From: Motiliproteus sediminis
Lineage (GTDB): Bacteria > Pseudomonadota > Gammaproteobacteria > Pseudomonadales > Balneatricaceae
NCBI RefSeq assembly: GCF_017912535.1
Contig: NZ_JAERQK010000001.1
Coordinates: 1 to 64,000 of the forward strand
DNA: 64,000 bases
Direction of reading: 5' to 3'
Shown: in pieces, positions 40,151 to 48,609 of the stretch
Layout: each line of letters starts with the position of its first letter
How positions within the stretch are numbered: position 1 is the first letter of the stretch
Program-made: the position numbers and the translations under genes
The notes under the pieces: model-generated
Database searches by the model: none
The model's input: only the letters and a program-made list of their open reading frames with translations
What the model was told of the DNA's origin: nothing

Positions 40151-41926
40151 ATGGGCACGGAGGATAAAGCTATCAACGACATAACAACAATGACCACAGC
40201 TTCTGCGCAGGAAAAACTCAACCGGCACGCGCGCGATTGCGCGCTGCAGAGTGTCAGCCGACCACTGAATCTGGCTGCGCCAACGGTTTCCTATCAGGCG
40301 CGCGGGCCGATTCTACTGCTCGGCCCGGAACACCTTTTACGTCTTGCTGGCGAGCATATAAACGGGCGGGTGGCGTTTTGTGCTCTGGTCACCGAGGCGA
40401 TGCCCCAGAGCGTTACTGCCGAGATGGAAGCGGCGGCGGCCGTTGAGGCTGAATCGCGGTTGGTGCGGTTGCCACTGCGTGCGCTAACGGGTTATCTCGG
40501 CCGCTTTAGCGCTGAGGTGGAGGTGCAGGGCAATGCCGCCAACCTGGCTAAGCTGGAAGCCGGTTGTGACTATTTTGCCGCAGTGCTGGATCTCGGCGCT
40601 CACCCATACAATCAGGCGGTGTTAAAGCCGGCCGGTTATCAGGTGCTGGCTGACCCGTCTCAGCTTGCCGATGCGGTCGAAGCGGTTGTGGCGCTGCAGG
40701 GCGAATTTGAGAAGCCTCGCTATTTCACCATCAATAACGACCTCTGTGCCCACTCCGGCTCGGAGATGACCGGTTGTACACGTTGTCTGGATCTGTGTCC
40801 GGCCGATGCCATCCAGTCGCAGGCAGGCCAGATTCTGATCGATGCGCACCTGTGCCACGGCGCAGGCGGCTGTGCCAGCGCATGTCCCACTTCTGCGATT
40901 CGCTATGGCTACCCGCAACCCCAACAAACCCTGGATGCCTGTCGCCGTCTGCTGAAACAGTATGCCGATAGCGGCGGTATCACCGGACGCTTGCTGATCC
41001 ATGACGCCAGCTTCGGAGCCCCGTGGTACCGTGATCAGCGCGACCATATTGAGTCTGGCTGGCTGGGTCTGGAGGTCGAAGAGCTGGGGGCCGCGGGGAT
41101 CGAGCTGTGGTTGTCGGCGCTGGCATGGGGGGCGGCGGAGGTGGTGCTGTTACAGCCGCCGGAATTGCCCGACAGCATCGGTCAGACCCTGCGGCGTGAA
41201 TGCGGTGTGGCCAATGCCATGCTTGAAGGCATGGGTTTGTCGGCGCGGATTCGGCTGCTCACGCCGGATCAGTTGGTCCCGTTGGAGCTGCCTGCGGGGC
41301 AGGCAGAGGTGGCGATCGAGCTGGCTGCAGGCCACGACAAGCGTCAGCAGCTGTCCGCTGCGGCCAGCTTTCTATTCAATCATTCGCCCTCCACCAGTGG
41401 ACCCCATACCCGTATAGCGCTGCCCTCCGGGGCGCCCTACGGTCAGGTGGCGTTGCATCATGATCGCTGCACGCTTTGCATGGCGTGTGTCGCGATCTGC
41501 CCGACTTCGGCGCTGTCCGGCGCCTCTGATACGCCTGAGCTGTCGTTTACTGAAGATGCGTGTGTGCAGTGTGGCCTCTGCAGCCAGGCTTGCCCGGAAG
41601 ATGCGTTGCAGCTGGTTGCCAGCTATCAGCTCGATCCGGTGCCCCGCCAGCAGCCGCAGCTGCTGAAAAAAGAGGAGCCATTCTGCTGCGTTCGCTGTGG
41701 CAAAGCCTTTGCTACCCAGGGCGCGGTGGCCCTGATGCTGGATAAGTTGGCCGGCCACAGCATGTTTGCCGATGGCGCTCTGGAGCGGTTGAAAATGTGC
41801 GGCGACTGTCGGGTTGCCGATCTGGTGATATCTGATCCCGGCGCAGACCTGTTTGAGTACGCCAAAGGGCGTGAGGCAAATGCTGGAGAGATCAATTTGG
41901 CCCAGGCACAGGACGCAAAACGATGA
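40151..41926 (+). CDS. Multi-cluster 4Fe-4S protein of the formate dehydrogenase operon
   Basis: A 591-residue cytoplasmic protein with four ferredoxin-type clusters in two pairs. The first pair is at about 199-247 (CTRCLDLCPADAI and CASACPTSAI), the second at 439-487 (CTLCMACVAICPTSAL and CVQCGLCSQACPEDAL). A further Cys set (CCVRC ... CGDC, 513-555) looks like a zinc ribbon. It is regularly found before TorD-type chaperones in such operons, probably as an electron or cluster donor in maturation. The start is uncertain: ATG 40151 fits the promoter, ATG 40190 is possible. Its stop overlaps the next start (ATGA). Confidence 0.9.
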   Translation: MGTEDKAINDITTMTTASAQEKLNRHARDCALQSVSRPLNLAAPTVSYQARGPILLLGPEHLLRLAGEHINGRVAFCALVTEAMPQSVTAEMEAAAAVEAESRLVRLPLRALTGYLGRFSAEVEVQGNAANLAKLEAGCDYFAAVLDLGAHPYNQAVLKPAGYQVLADPSQLADAVEAVVALQGEFEKPRYFTINNDLCAHSGSEMTGCTRCLDLCPADAIQSQAGQILIDAHLCHGAGGCASACPTSAIRYGYPQPQQTLDACRRLLKQYADSGGITGRLLIHDASFGAPWYRDQRDHIESGWLGLEVEELGAAGIELWLSALAWGAAEVVLLQPPELPDSIGQTLRRECGVANAMLEGMGLSARIRLLTPDQLVPLELPAGQAEVAIELAAGHDKRQQLSAAASFLFNHSPSTSGPHTRIALPSGAPYGQVALHHDRCTLCMACVAICPTSALSGASDTPELSFTEDACVQCGLCSQACPEDALQLVASYQLDPVPRQQPQLLKKEEPFCCVRCGKAFATQGAVALMLDKLAGHSMFADGALERLKMCGDCRVADLVISDPGADLFEYAKGREANAGEINLAQAQDAKR

Positions 41927-42546
41927 GCGAGATGATTCAGACCGTTGAGCCTCAGTCGACCCCGCAGATCGATGCAGATTACAGCCGGTTCCGTGCCGAC
42001 GTATACGCCTTGCTCGGTTCGCTGCTGTCACGGGCTCCGGATGAGGGGCTGCTTGGCTGGCTGCGTGAAATAGAGCTTGAAGATGACGATACCTCGGCAA
42101 TGCATGAGGCCTGGCTGGTGCTCAAACTGGCGGCTGAGCGTGCCGACCAGGCACAGGTGGCCGACGAGTACCAGGCGCTGTTTATCGGCATTGGTCGTGG
42201 TGAGTTGATGCCTTACGGCAGCTGGTATCTCACCGGTTTCATGATGGAGCGACCGCTGATTGCGCTGCGCAACGAGTTAAGCGCGTTGGGGTTCGAGCGC
42301 CAGAGCGAAGTCAAAGAGCCGGAAGATCATATTGCCGCGCTGTGTCAGGTCATGGCGATGCTGGTGCATCCCGAGGAGGACTATCCGCCTGGGCGCCAAC
42401 AACAGTTTTTCAATCACCATATGCAGAGCTGGAGCGCGCAGCTGTTCCGCGATATGCAACAAGCCCAGTCGGCGCATTTTTACAGTGCCGTCGGGCGTTT
42501 TGGTGAGGTTTTTTTAGAGCAGGAAGCGCTTCTGCTGGAAGCGTGA
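41923..42546 (+). CDS. TorD/DmsD-type molybdoenzyme chaperone
   Basis: A cytoplasmic, all-helical chaperone (207 residues) that holds the Tat-signal enzyme until its cofactor is in. Typical features: RADVYALLGSLLSRAPDEGLL at the start, EYQALFIGIGRGELMPYGSWYLTGFMMERPL in the core and PEDHIAALCQVMAMLV. The substrate is most likely the catalytic subunit at 42825. Start fixed by the 4-base overlap with the ferredoxin gene. Confidence 0.93.
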   Translation: MSEMIQTVEPQSTPQIDADYSRFRADVYALLGSLLSRAPDEGLLGWLREIELEDDDTSAMHEAWLVLKLAAERADQAQVADEYQALFIGIGRGELMPYGSWYLTGFMMERPLIALRNELSALGFERQSEVKEPEDHIAALCQVMAMLVHPEEDYPPGRQQQFFNHHMQSWSAQLFRDMQQAQSAHFYSAVGRFGEVFLEQEALLLEA

Positions 42547-42572
42547 TACCGATAATAACGGAGGAGTTGGGG

Positions 42573-42782
42573 ATGAGTGACGACAGCCAGACTAAGGCCG
42601 ACAACGGCCGGCGGGATTTTCTCAAGACGCTTGGTGTTGCTGGAGGCGCTGTGGCGGTGGCCGGTGTAGCGGGTCAGACATCGGCGCAGACCGAACTGCG
42701 GGAGCCGGAAGGGCCGTTGAAGACCCGTGGCTATAAGAAGTCCGAGCATGTTCGGGCCTACTACGACTCGTGCCGTAACTGA
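42573..42782 (+). CDS. Small Tat-signal protein of the formate dehydrogenase operon
   Basis: A 69-residue protein with a twin-arginine motif (RRDFLKTLG) and hydrophobic stretch (VAGGAVAVAGVAG). A short mature part ends HVRAYYDSCRN. Such small Tat proteins sit directly before fdh catalytic genes in many proteobacteria; their role is unknown. ATG 42573 has GGAGGAG upstream; an earlier reading to 42543 is not needed. Confidence 0.87.
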   Translation: MSDDSQTKADNGRRDFLKTLGVAGGAVAVAGVAGQTSAQTELREPEGPLKTRGYKKSEHVRAYYDSCRN

Positions 42783-42824
42783 GCGGTAACCGTTGGACCA
42801 AATACGAGCAGGTGAGGAACAACC

Positions 42825-45710
42825 ATGAAACTAACGCCTAAAAAGCAGGATTCCGCGACGGTCGGCGAGGGTGCCGGCGGCTTTCTGAAAACCGGCCTGA
42901 GCCGTCGTAGCTTCCTGAGCACCAGCGGTATCGCAGCAGGCGGCGTCGCGGCCACTACGCTGCTGTCGCCGTCGATGATGAAGAAGGCTGATGCCGCAAC
43001 GATGACAACTGGCGGTGACACAGAAACCAAACGTACCATCTGTACCCACTGTTCGGTGGGCTGTGGTATTTACGCCGAAGTTTCCAATGGCGTCTGGACC
43101 GGGCAAGAGCCGGCCTTTGATCACCCCTTTAACCGCGGCGCGCACTGTGCCAAGGGCGCCTCGGTGCGAGAGCATGGCCATGGCGAGCGTCGTCTCAAGT
43201 ATCCAATGAAGCTGGTTGGCGGTAAGTGGCAAAAGATCAGTTGGGATCAGGCGATCAATGAAGTCGGCGACAAGATGATGGAGATCCGCAAGGAATCCGG
43301 TCCCGATTCCGTCTATTGGCTGGGTTCGGCCAAGTACAACAACGAACAGTCTTACCTGTTCCGTAAGTTTGCCGCCTTCTGGGGTACCAATAACGTCGAT
43401 CACCAGGCGCGTATCTGTCACTCCACTACGGTAGCCGGTGTAGCCAACACCTGGGGCTACGGGGCGATGACCAACTCGTTTAACGATATCCACAATACCA
43501 AGTGCGCGATCCTGATCGGGTCCAACCCTACTGAAGCGCACCCGGTATCAATGCTCCATATTCTGCATGCCAAGGAACGCAACAAGGCCAAGCTGATCGT
43601 TGCTGATCCGCGGTTTACCCGCACTGCGGCCAAGGCCGACCAGCACTTGCCTCTGCGCCCCGGTAGTGACGTGGCGCTGATCTGGGGCCTGTTGTGGCAT
43701 GTGTTCGAAAACGGCTGGGAAGATAAAGCCTATATCCAGCAGCGGGTCTACGGTCTCGACGAGATTCGCGAAGAGGTCAAAAAGTGGACGCCGGCAGAAG
43801 TCGAGCGGGTCACCGGTTTATCAGAGGAGCAGGTGTATACCGCGGCGCGTACGCTGGCCACCAATAAGCCGGGTACTGTGATCTGGTGCATGGGCGGGAC
43901 TCAGCACACCACCGGTAATAACAACACCCGTGCCTACTGCGTACTGATGCTGGCGCTGGGTAACATCGGCAAGAACGGCGGTGGCGCCAATATCTTCCGT
44001 GGTCACGATAATGTCCAGGGGGCGACTGACTTCGGTGTCCTGTCGCACACGCTGCCCGGCTACTACGGTCTTTCCGGCGGCGCCTGGAAACACTGGAGCA
44101 AAGTGTGGAATGTGGATCATGACTGGCTCGCCGGTCAGTTTGACCAGGACAGCTATGAAGAAAGCAAAGGCAAGCCGCTGAAGCCGATGAATACCGCCGG
44201 TATTCCGGTGTCACGCTGGGTCGATGGCGTGCTGGAGGACAAGGGCAATATCGCGCAGAAAGACAATATCCGCGCGATGGTGTTCTGGGGCCATGCGCCG
44301 AACTCCCAGACCCGCGGTGCCGATCAGAAAAAAGCGATGGAAAAGCTGGATATGCTGGTCGTGATCGACCCGTATCCTACTGCAACCGCAGTCGTTCATG
44401 ATCGTACCGATGGCGTTTACCTGTTGCCGGCCACCACCCAGTTCGAGACCTACGGTTCGGTAACAGCGTCCAACCGTTCGCTGCAGTGGCGTGACAAAGT
44501 GATCGAACCGCTGTTCGAATCCAAGCCTGACCACACCATCATGAACCTGTTTGCGCAGAAGTTCGGTTTTGCCGACAAACTGTTTGCCAATATCAAGGTT
44601 AATGGTGAAGAGCCGCTGATCGAAGATATCACTCGTGAATATAACCGTGGCATGTGGACTATCGGCTATACCGGCCAGAGCCCGGAGCGCCTGAAAGCGC
44701 ACCAGCAGAACTGGCATACCTTTAACTTCACCAGCCTCAAGGCCGAAGGCGGTCCGGCTAACGGTGACACCTACGGTTTGCCCTGGCCCTGCTGGGGAAC
44801 GCCGGAGATGGGCCACCCCGGCACCCATGTGCTCTATAACACCAGTCTGCCGGTGGCTGAAGGGGGGCTGAACTTCCGCGCCCGCTTCGGGGTGGAGCAT
44901 GAGGGTAACAACATCCTCGCTGAAGCATCTTACCCCAAGGGCAACGAGCTCAAGGATGGTCACCCGGAGTTTACCGACAAGCTGCTGAAAAAGCTGGGCT
45001 GGTGGGACGATCTGACCGCCGAAGAGAAGAAAGCGGCTGAAGGCAAAAACTGGAAGACCGACCTTTCCGGCGGGATTCAGCGGGTGGCGATCAAGCACGG
45101 TTGTGCGCCCTTTGGTAACGCCAAGGCACGGGCGATCGTGTGGACCTTCCCGGACCGCGTGCCGATTCACCGCGAACCGCTGTACACCACGCGGCGGGAT
45201 CTGGTAGCGGATTACCCGACCTACGACGACCGTAAGAGTCATTACCGCTTGCCCACCATGTACAAGTCGATCCAGGAGAAGGACTACTCGCAGGAGTACC
45301 CGATTATCCTCACCAGTGGACGCTTGGTGGAATACGAAGGCGGCGGCGACGAAACCCGTTCCAACCCCTGGCTGGCCGAACTGCAGCAGGAGATGTTCGT
45401 GGAGCTGAATCCTGTTGATGCCAATAATAATGGCGTTCGCGATGGGTCCATGGTCTGGGTAGCAACACCGGAGGGCAGTCGCATCAAGGTCAAGGCGATG
45501 GTTACGCGCCGGGTTGAACCGGGGGTGGCGTTCATTCCGTTCCACTTTGCGGGCGTATTCCAGGGCAAGGATCTGCGTAGCAAGTACCCTGAGGGTTCCG
45601 ACCCGTTCGTGCTGGGTGAGTCCGCCAATACCGTCATGACCTATGGCTATGACTCGGTCACTCAAATGCAGGAATCCAAAGTATCCGTATGCCGGATCAG
45701 CGTAGCCTAG
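42825..45710 (+). CDS. fdhA: Periplasmic formate dehydrogenase, catalytic subunit (Cys type)
   Basis: Oxidises formate to CO2 at a bis-MGD Mo or W centre. Tat signal SRRSFLS near residue 27; [4Fe-4S] site CTHCSVGCGIYAE from residue 72. The metal-ligand position is Cys198 in ARICHSTTVAG, where E. coli FdnG has selenocysteine; the adjacent catalytic His is kept. MGGTQHTTGNNNTRAY and GRLVEYEGGGDETRS are further family blocks. Length 961. With the TTTS-type tungstate importer upstream, a tungsten form is possible. Faces the periplasm and passes electrons to the FeS subunit at 45724. Confidence 0.97.
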   Translation: MKLTPKKQDSATVGEGAGGFLKTGLSRRSFLSTSGIAAGGVAATTLLSPSMMKKADAATMTTGGDTETKRTICTHCSVGCGIYAEVSNGVWTGQEPAFDHPFNRGAHCAKGASVREHGHGERRLKYPMKLVGGKWQKISWDQAINEVGDKMMEIRKESGPDSVYWLGSAKYNNEQSYLFRKFAAFWGTNNVDHQARICHSTTVAGVANTWGYGAMTNSFNDIHNTKCAILIGSNPTEAHPVSMLHILHAKERNKAKLIVADPRFTRTAAKADQHLPLRPGSDVALIWGLLWHVFENGWEDKAYIQQRVYGLDEIREEVKKWTPAEVERVTGLSEEQVYTAARTLATNKPGTVIWCMGGTQHTTGNNNTRAYCVLMLALGNIGKNGGGANIFRGHDNVQGATDFGVLSHTLPGYYGLSGGAWKHWSKVWNVDHDWLAGQFDQDSYEESKGKPLKPMNTAGIPVSRWVDGVLEDKGNIAQKDNIRAMVFWGHAPNSQTRGADQKKAMEKLDMLVVIDPYPTATAVVHDRTDGVYLLPATTQFETYGSVTASNRSLQWRDKVIEPLFESKPDHTIMNLFAQKFGFADKLFANIKVNGEEPLIEDITREYNRGMWTIGYTGQSPERLKAHQQNWHTFNFTSLKAEGGPANGDTYGLPWPCWGTPEMGHPGTHVLYNTSLPVAEGGLNFRARFGVEHEGNNILAEASYPKGNELKDGHPEFTDKLLKKLGWWDDLTAEEKKAAEGKNWKTDLSGGIQRVAIKHGCAPFGNAKARAIVWTFPDRVPIHREPLYTTRRDLVADYPTYDDRKSHYRLPTMYKSIQEKDYSQEYPIILTSGRLVEYEGGGDETRSNPWLAELQQEMFVELNPVDANNNGVRDGSMVWVATPEGSRIKVKAMVTRRVEPGVAFIPFHFAGVFQGKDLRSKYPEGSDPFVLGESANTVMTYGYDSVTQMQESKVSVCRISVA

Positions 45711-45723
45711 GAGGAACTGACAG

Positions 45724-46326
45724 ATGGCACGAATGAAATTTCTCTGTGACGCGGAGCGCTGCATCGAATGTAACGGCTGCGTGACGGCGTGTAAGAACGC
45801 CAATGAGGTGCCTTGGGGCGTGAATCGCCGCCGGGTGGTGACTATCAACGACGGTGAGCCCAACGAGATTTCACTCTCGGTGGCCTGTATGCACTGTACC
45901 GATGCGCCCTGTATGGCGGTGTGCCCGGTGGATTGCTTTTATCAGACCGAAGACGGCATCGTTCTGCACAACAAGGATACCTGCATCGGCTGCGGTTACT
46001 GCTTGTATGCCTGTCCGTTTGGAGCGCCGCAATTCCCTCAGGATGGCGCTTTTGGCCAGCGGGGCAAAATGGACAAGTGCACCTTCTGTGCGGGCGGCCC
46101 TGAAGAGGACCACTCCGAGGCGGAGCGCGCCAAGTACGGCGCCAACCGTATCGCTGAAGGCAAGTTGCCGCTATGTGCGGAGATGTGCTCCACCAAGGCG
46201 CTGCTGGCCGGTGATGCTGACGATGTCTCTGATATCTATCGCGAGCGGGTCATCTATCGGGGCTCCAATAGTGGCGCATGGGGCCAGAATCTGGCCTACA
46301 ACCCGGCGGGGCGCAAGAGTAACTAG
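45724..46326 (+). CDS. fdhB: Formate dehydrogenase iron-sulfur subunit
   Basis: A 200-residue polyferredoxin with four [4Fe-4S] sites: CIECNGCVTACKN, CMHCTDAPCMAVCP, CIGCGYCLYACPF, and the mixed set CTFC ... CAEMC. It relays electrons from the catalytic subunit to the cytochrome b. No own signal, so it would be exported as a complex with the Tat subunit. Thirteen bases after fdhA; GGAGG precedes the ATG. Confidence 0.96.
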   Translation: MARMKFLCDAERCIECNGCVTACKNANEVPWGVNRRRVVTINDGEPNEISLSVACMHCTDAPCMAVCPVDCFYQTEDGIVLHNKDTCIGCGYCLYACPFGAPQFPQDGAFGQRGKMDKCTFCAGGPEEDHSEAERAKYGANRIAEGKLPLCAEMCSTKALLAGDADDVSDIYRERVIYRGSNSGAWGQNLAYNPAGRKSN

Positions 46327-46339
46327 CGCGCCGCCAGAG

Positions 46340-46393
46340 CGCACGGGTCGCGCTGCGGCCCGTGCGAGAAGTTGTCTGGCGCGCCTGCGCGCC
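46340..46393 (+). repeat. Two GC-rich hairpins between the FeS and cytochrome b genes
   Basis: CGCACGGG and CCCGTGCG (46340-46347, 46359-46366) pair perfectly around 11 bases. GGCGCGC-CT-GCGCGCC (46378-46393) forms a second 7-bp hairpin. No T-run follows, so termination is unlikely; mRNA processing or protection within the operon is the better guess. Confidence 0.55.
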
Positions 46394-46413
46394 ATCAGAT
46401 GATGGGTTGAACC

Positions 46414-47412
46414 ATGGTTTATTTACTTAAAAGAGCCTGGAGCGAGTCGCCGCTGAATGCCGTTCTGGTACCGATGCTGTTGTTGGTGCTGTTGGTGACG
46501 CTGGCACCACTGGTGCAAGCCGCCGACCCGGTAGCTGATCCTGCGGTCAAGGGCAACGGCTATCAGGGGGCGGAGTACTGGCGTGACGTCACCCGGGGGG
46601 TGGCCGGCTACAGTGCGACACCCGGTAACGAAGCAGGGGTGCTGATCAATCGCAGTGGCGATGAGTGGCGCCTGGTTCGTAACCAGCAGGTGAAGCCTTA
46701 CGGGGCTTGGCTGCTGGGAGGGACGCTGCTGGTGCTGGTGCTGGTGTTTATGCTGCTTGGGCGCAATAAAATCAAGGAGGGACGCTCCGGGCGCACGCTA
46801 AAACGCTGGGACCTGGTAGACCGGGTCTTGCACTGGTCGGTAGCTGGTTTGTTCGTGTTGCTGGCGTTAACCGGGCTTAGCATTCTGTACGGGCGTCACT
46901 TTCTGTTGGATGCGCTGGGCGGAGGCTTTGGCGGCTTCATGCAGTTTTCCAAGCTGGTACACAACTATCTGGGACCGCTCTTTGTTATCTGTCTGGCACT
47001 GATGCTGCTGAAGTGGCTCGGGCGCAATATTTTCAATGCCGTTGATCTGCGCTGGTTCGCCAGGCTGGGAGGGCTGTTTGGAGGCCACCCCAGTGCCGGC
47101 TATATGAACGGTGGCGAGAAGATGTGGTACTGGGTGCTGTTCTTTGGCGGGGTAGCGATCTGTGCTACCGGGCTGGTCATGGATTTCCCGAACTTCGGCC
47201 AGCTACGCGATACCATGCAGGATGCCAATCTGATCCATGCCGGTGTTTCGCTGGTATTGATCTGCGGCGCACTGGCCCATGCCTACATGGGTAGTCTTGG
47301 TACCGAAGGGGTGTTTGAGGGTATGGTGAGTGGTGAAGTTGATGAGAACTGGGCCAAGCAGCATCACAATCTCTGGTACGACGAGGCGAAAGGCCATAAG
47401 CCGCCTCAGTAA
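46414..47412 (+). CDS. fdhI: Formate dehydrogenase cytochrome b subunit
   Basis: The membrane subunit (332 residues) that reduces quinone. A signal-like first helix (LVPMLLLVLLVTLAPLVQAA) leads a periplasmic stretch of about 80 residues. After a helix at 93-112, the cytochrome b core has heme-ligand His residues in DRVLHWSVAGLFVLLALTG, SKLVHNYLGPLF and LIHAGVSLVLICGALAHAYMG. Last gene of the operon, followed by a strong terminator. The ribosome site is weak; coupling to fdhB is broken by the 87-base hairpin region. Confidence 0.95.
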   Translation: MVYLLKRAWSESPLNAVLVPMLLLVLLVTLAPLVQAADPVADPAVKGNGYQGAEYWRDVTRGVAGYSATPGNEAGVLINRSGDEWRLVRNQQVKPYGAWLLGGTLLVLVLVFMLLGRNKIKEGRSGRTLKRWDLVDRVLHWSVAGLFVLLALTGLSILYGRHFLLDALGGGFGGFMQFSKLVHNYLGPLFVICLALMLLKWLGRNIFNAVDLRWFARLGGLFGGHPSAGYMNGGEKMWYWVLFFGGVAICATGLVMDFPNFGQLRDTMQDANLIHAGVSLVLICGALAHAYMGSLGTEGVFEGMVSGEVDENWAKQHHNLWYDEAKGHKPPQ

Positions 47413-47434
47413 CGCCAACAGGGCAGAGGTATAA

Positions 47435-47468
47435 AAACGGGCGCCGGACGGGCGCCCGTTTTTTTTTG
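47435..47468 (+). terminator. Rho-independent terminator of the formate dehydrogenase operon
   Basis: CGGGCGCC and GGCGCCCG form an 8-bp stem (extended by A-T pairs) around 5 bases, followed by nine T. Confidence 0.92.
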
Positions 47469-47565
47469 CCGGCGGTCAGTTGTATTAGCTGGTAGTTATT
47501 TGTTTGTTAACGGCGGTTGGGTTAGTTTTGCCTCTGTTTGTGTGTACGTGTTCGATAAAACAAAC

Positions 47566-47594
47566 GTTTCATAATTGTCCAATAAGTTTCATAA
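47566..47594 (+). repeat. Direct repeats GTTTCATAA upstream of the binding-protein operon
   Basis: GTTTCATAA occurs at 47566-47574 and 47586-47594, start to start 20 bases, about two helical turns, in the AT-rich region before the gene at 47728. A tandem regulator site is plausible. The rest of the 47469-47727 spacer shows no gene and no sigma-54 motif with correct spacing. Confidence 0.4.
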
Positions 47595-47727
47595 AGTGAT
47601 GATAGTCTTGGTTAAATCATATCATTCGTTCGTTTGTTTAATGTCTTGGTGTACATCCGGTTAGCCGAGCGGGTGGCTGCATGCCTCGGCGCCAGGGAGG
47701 ACCCGATTAAGACTGTACGGGAGCTCT

Positions 47728-48609
47728 ATGCATAACAATAATAAATCAGTGAATACCGTCCGGCTGGCGTGGGGAATGCTGGCTGTCATGGTTCTGGCTC
47801 TGGTGGTGAGTCCGGCACTCAAGGCGGCAGAGAATCCTCTGGTTGTCGGTATTTTTCCGCGGCGTAACGCCACCCAGACCATGCGTCTGTTCCAACCGTT
47901 GGTCGCTCATCTGGAAGCCCAACTGCAGCGTCAAGTGCGACTGGTAACGGCAAAAGACTTTCCTTCTTTCTGGCAAGGGGTCGAAAACGGTAGTTTCGAC
48001 CTGGTTCATTACAACCAGTACCACTACATCAAATCGTCTGCTGAGTATCAGGTGATCGCTCACAATAAGGAGTTCGGGCGCAGCACCGTGGCAGGTGCGC
48101 TCTATGTGCGCAAGGACAGCGGCATTACCGCGATCGAGCAACTACGTGGTCATCAGGTGGTGTTTGGCGGCGGCGAAGACGCCATGATGAGCTATATCCT
48201 CCCTCGTTATCTGTTACAGCAAGCCGGGCTGGGGCCGGATGATTATCGTTGGCGCTTTGCCAGCAATCCGCCCAACGTGTTACTGGCGCTCTATTACCAG
48301 CAGACCGATGCCAGTGGTGGGGGCGATATCCTTAAGGATATTCCGTTGGTCAAACAGCAAATCGATACCGAACAGCTGGTTCATCTGGCCACAACGGAGC
48401 AGTTGCTGCACCTGCCTTGGGCAGTAAAGCGCAGTATGCCGGAGTCGCTCAAACAGCTTATTCAGCAACAACTGGTGTCGCTGGAGCAGAGTGAAGCCGG
48501 GCGTGACATTTTGCGCCAGGCAAAAATGAGTGGCATTGGTGCGGCGGTCGATCAGGATTATGCACGTCATCGGGAGATTATCGCCGCGGTGCAGGCTGGA
48601 CGGGAGTAG
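47728..48609 (+). CDS. PhnD-type periplasmic binding protein
   Basis: A 293-residue periplasmic solute-binding protein of the phosphate/phosphonate (PhnD-like) superfamily. Signal peptide ends LKAAE, then NPLVVGIFPRRNATQTMRLFQPLVAHLE. The pocket loops appear as FDLVHYNQYHYIKSS and GGGEDAMMSYILPRY. No ABC permease or ATPase gene follows. The stop overlaps the GTG of a membrane GGDEF-EAL gene, so it most likely serves as a ligand sensor. Ligand unknown; an oxyanion is a reasonable guess given the cytochrome and SulP genes downstream. Confidence 0.9.
   Translation: MHNNNKSVNTVRLAWGMLAVMVLALVVSPALKAAENPLVVGIFPRRNATQTMRLFQPLVAHLEAQLQRQVRLVTAKDFPSFWQGVENGSFDLVHYNQYHYIKSSAEYQVIAHNKEFGRSTVAGALYVRKDSGITAIEQLRGHQVVFGGGEDAMMSYILPRYLLQQAGLGPDDYRWRFASNPPNVLLALYYQQTDASGGGDILKDIPLVKQQIDTEQLVHLATTEQLLHLPWAVKRSMPESLKQLIQQQLVSLEQSEAGRDILRQAKMSGIGAAVDQDYARHREIIAAVQAGRE

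Noticed and set aside
44211-45863. Long minus-strand open frame (550 codons) opposite the formate dehydrogenase gene
   Set aside because: It is the shadow of a strongly recognised gene; His/Arg/Gln-rich composition with no domain.
47469-47727. Sigma-54 promoter for the binding-protein operon
   Set aside because: The nearest GG and TTGC pair is spaced nine, not ten, bases apart.
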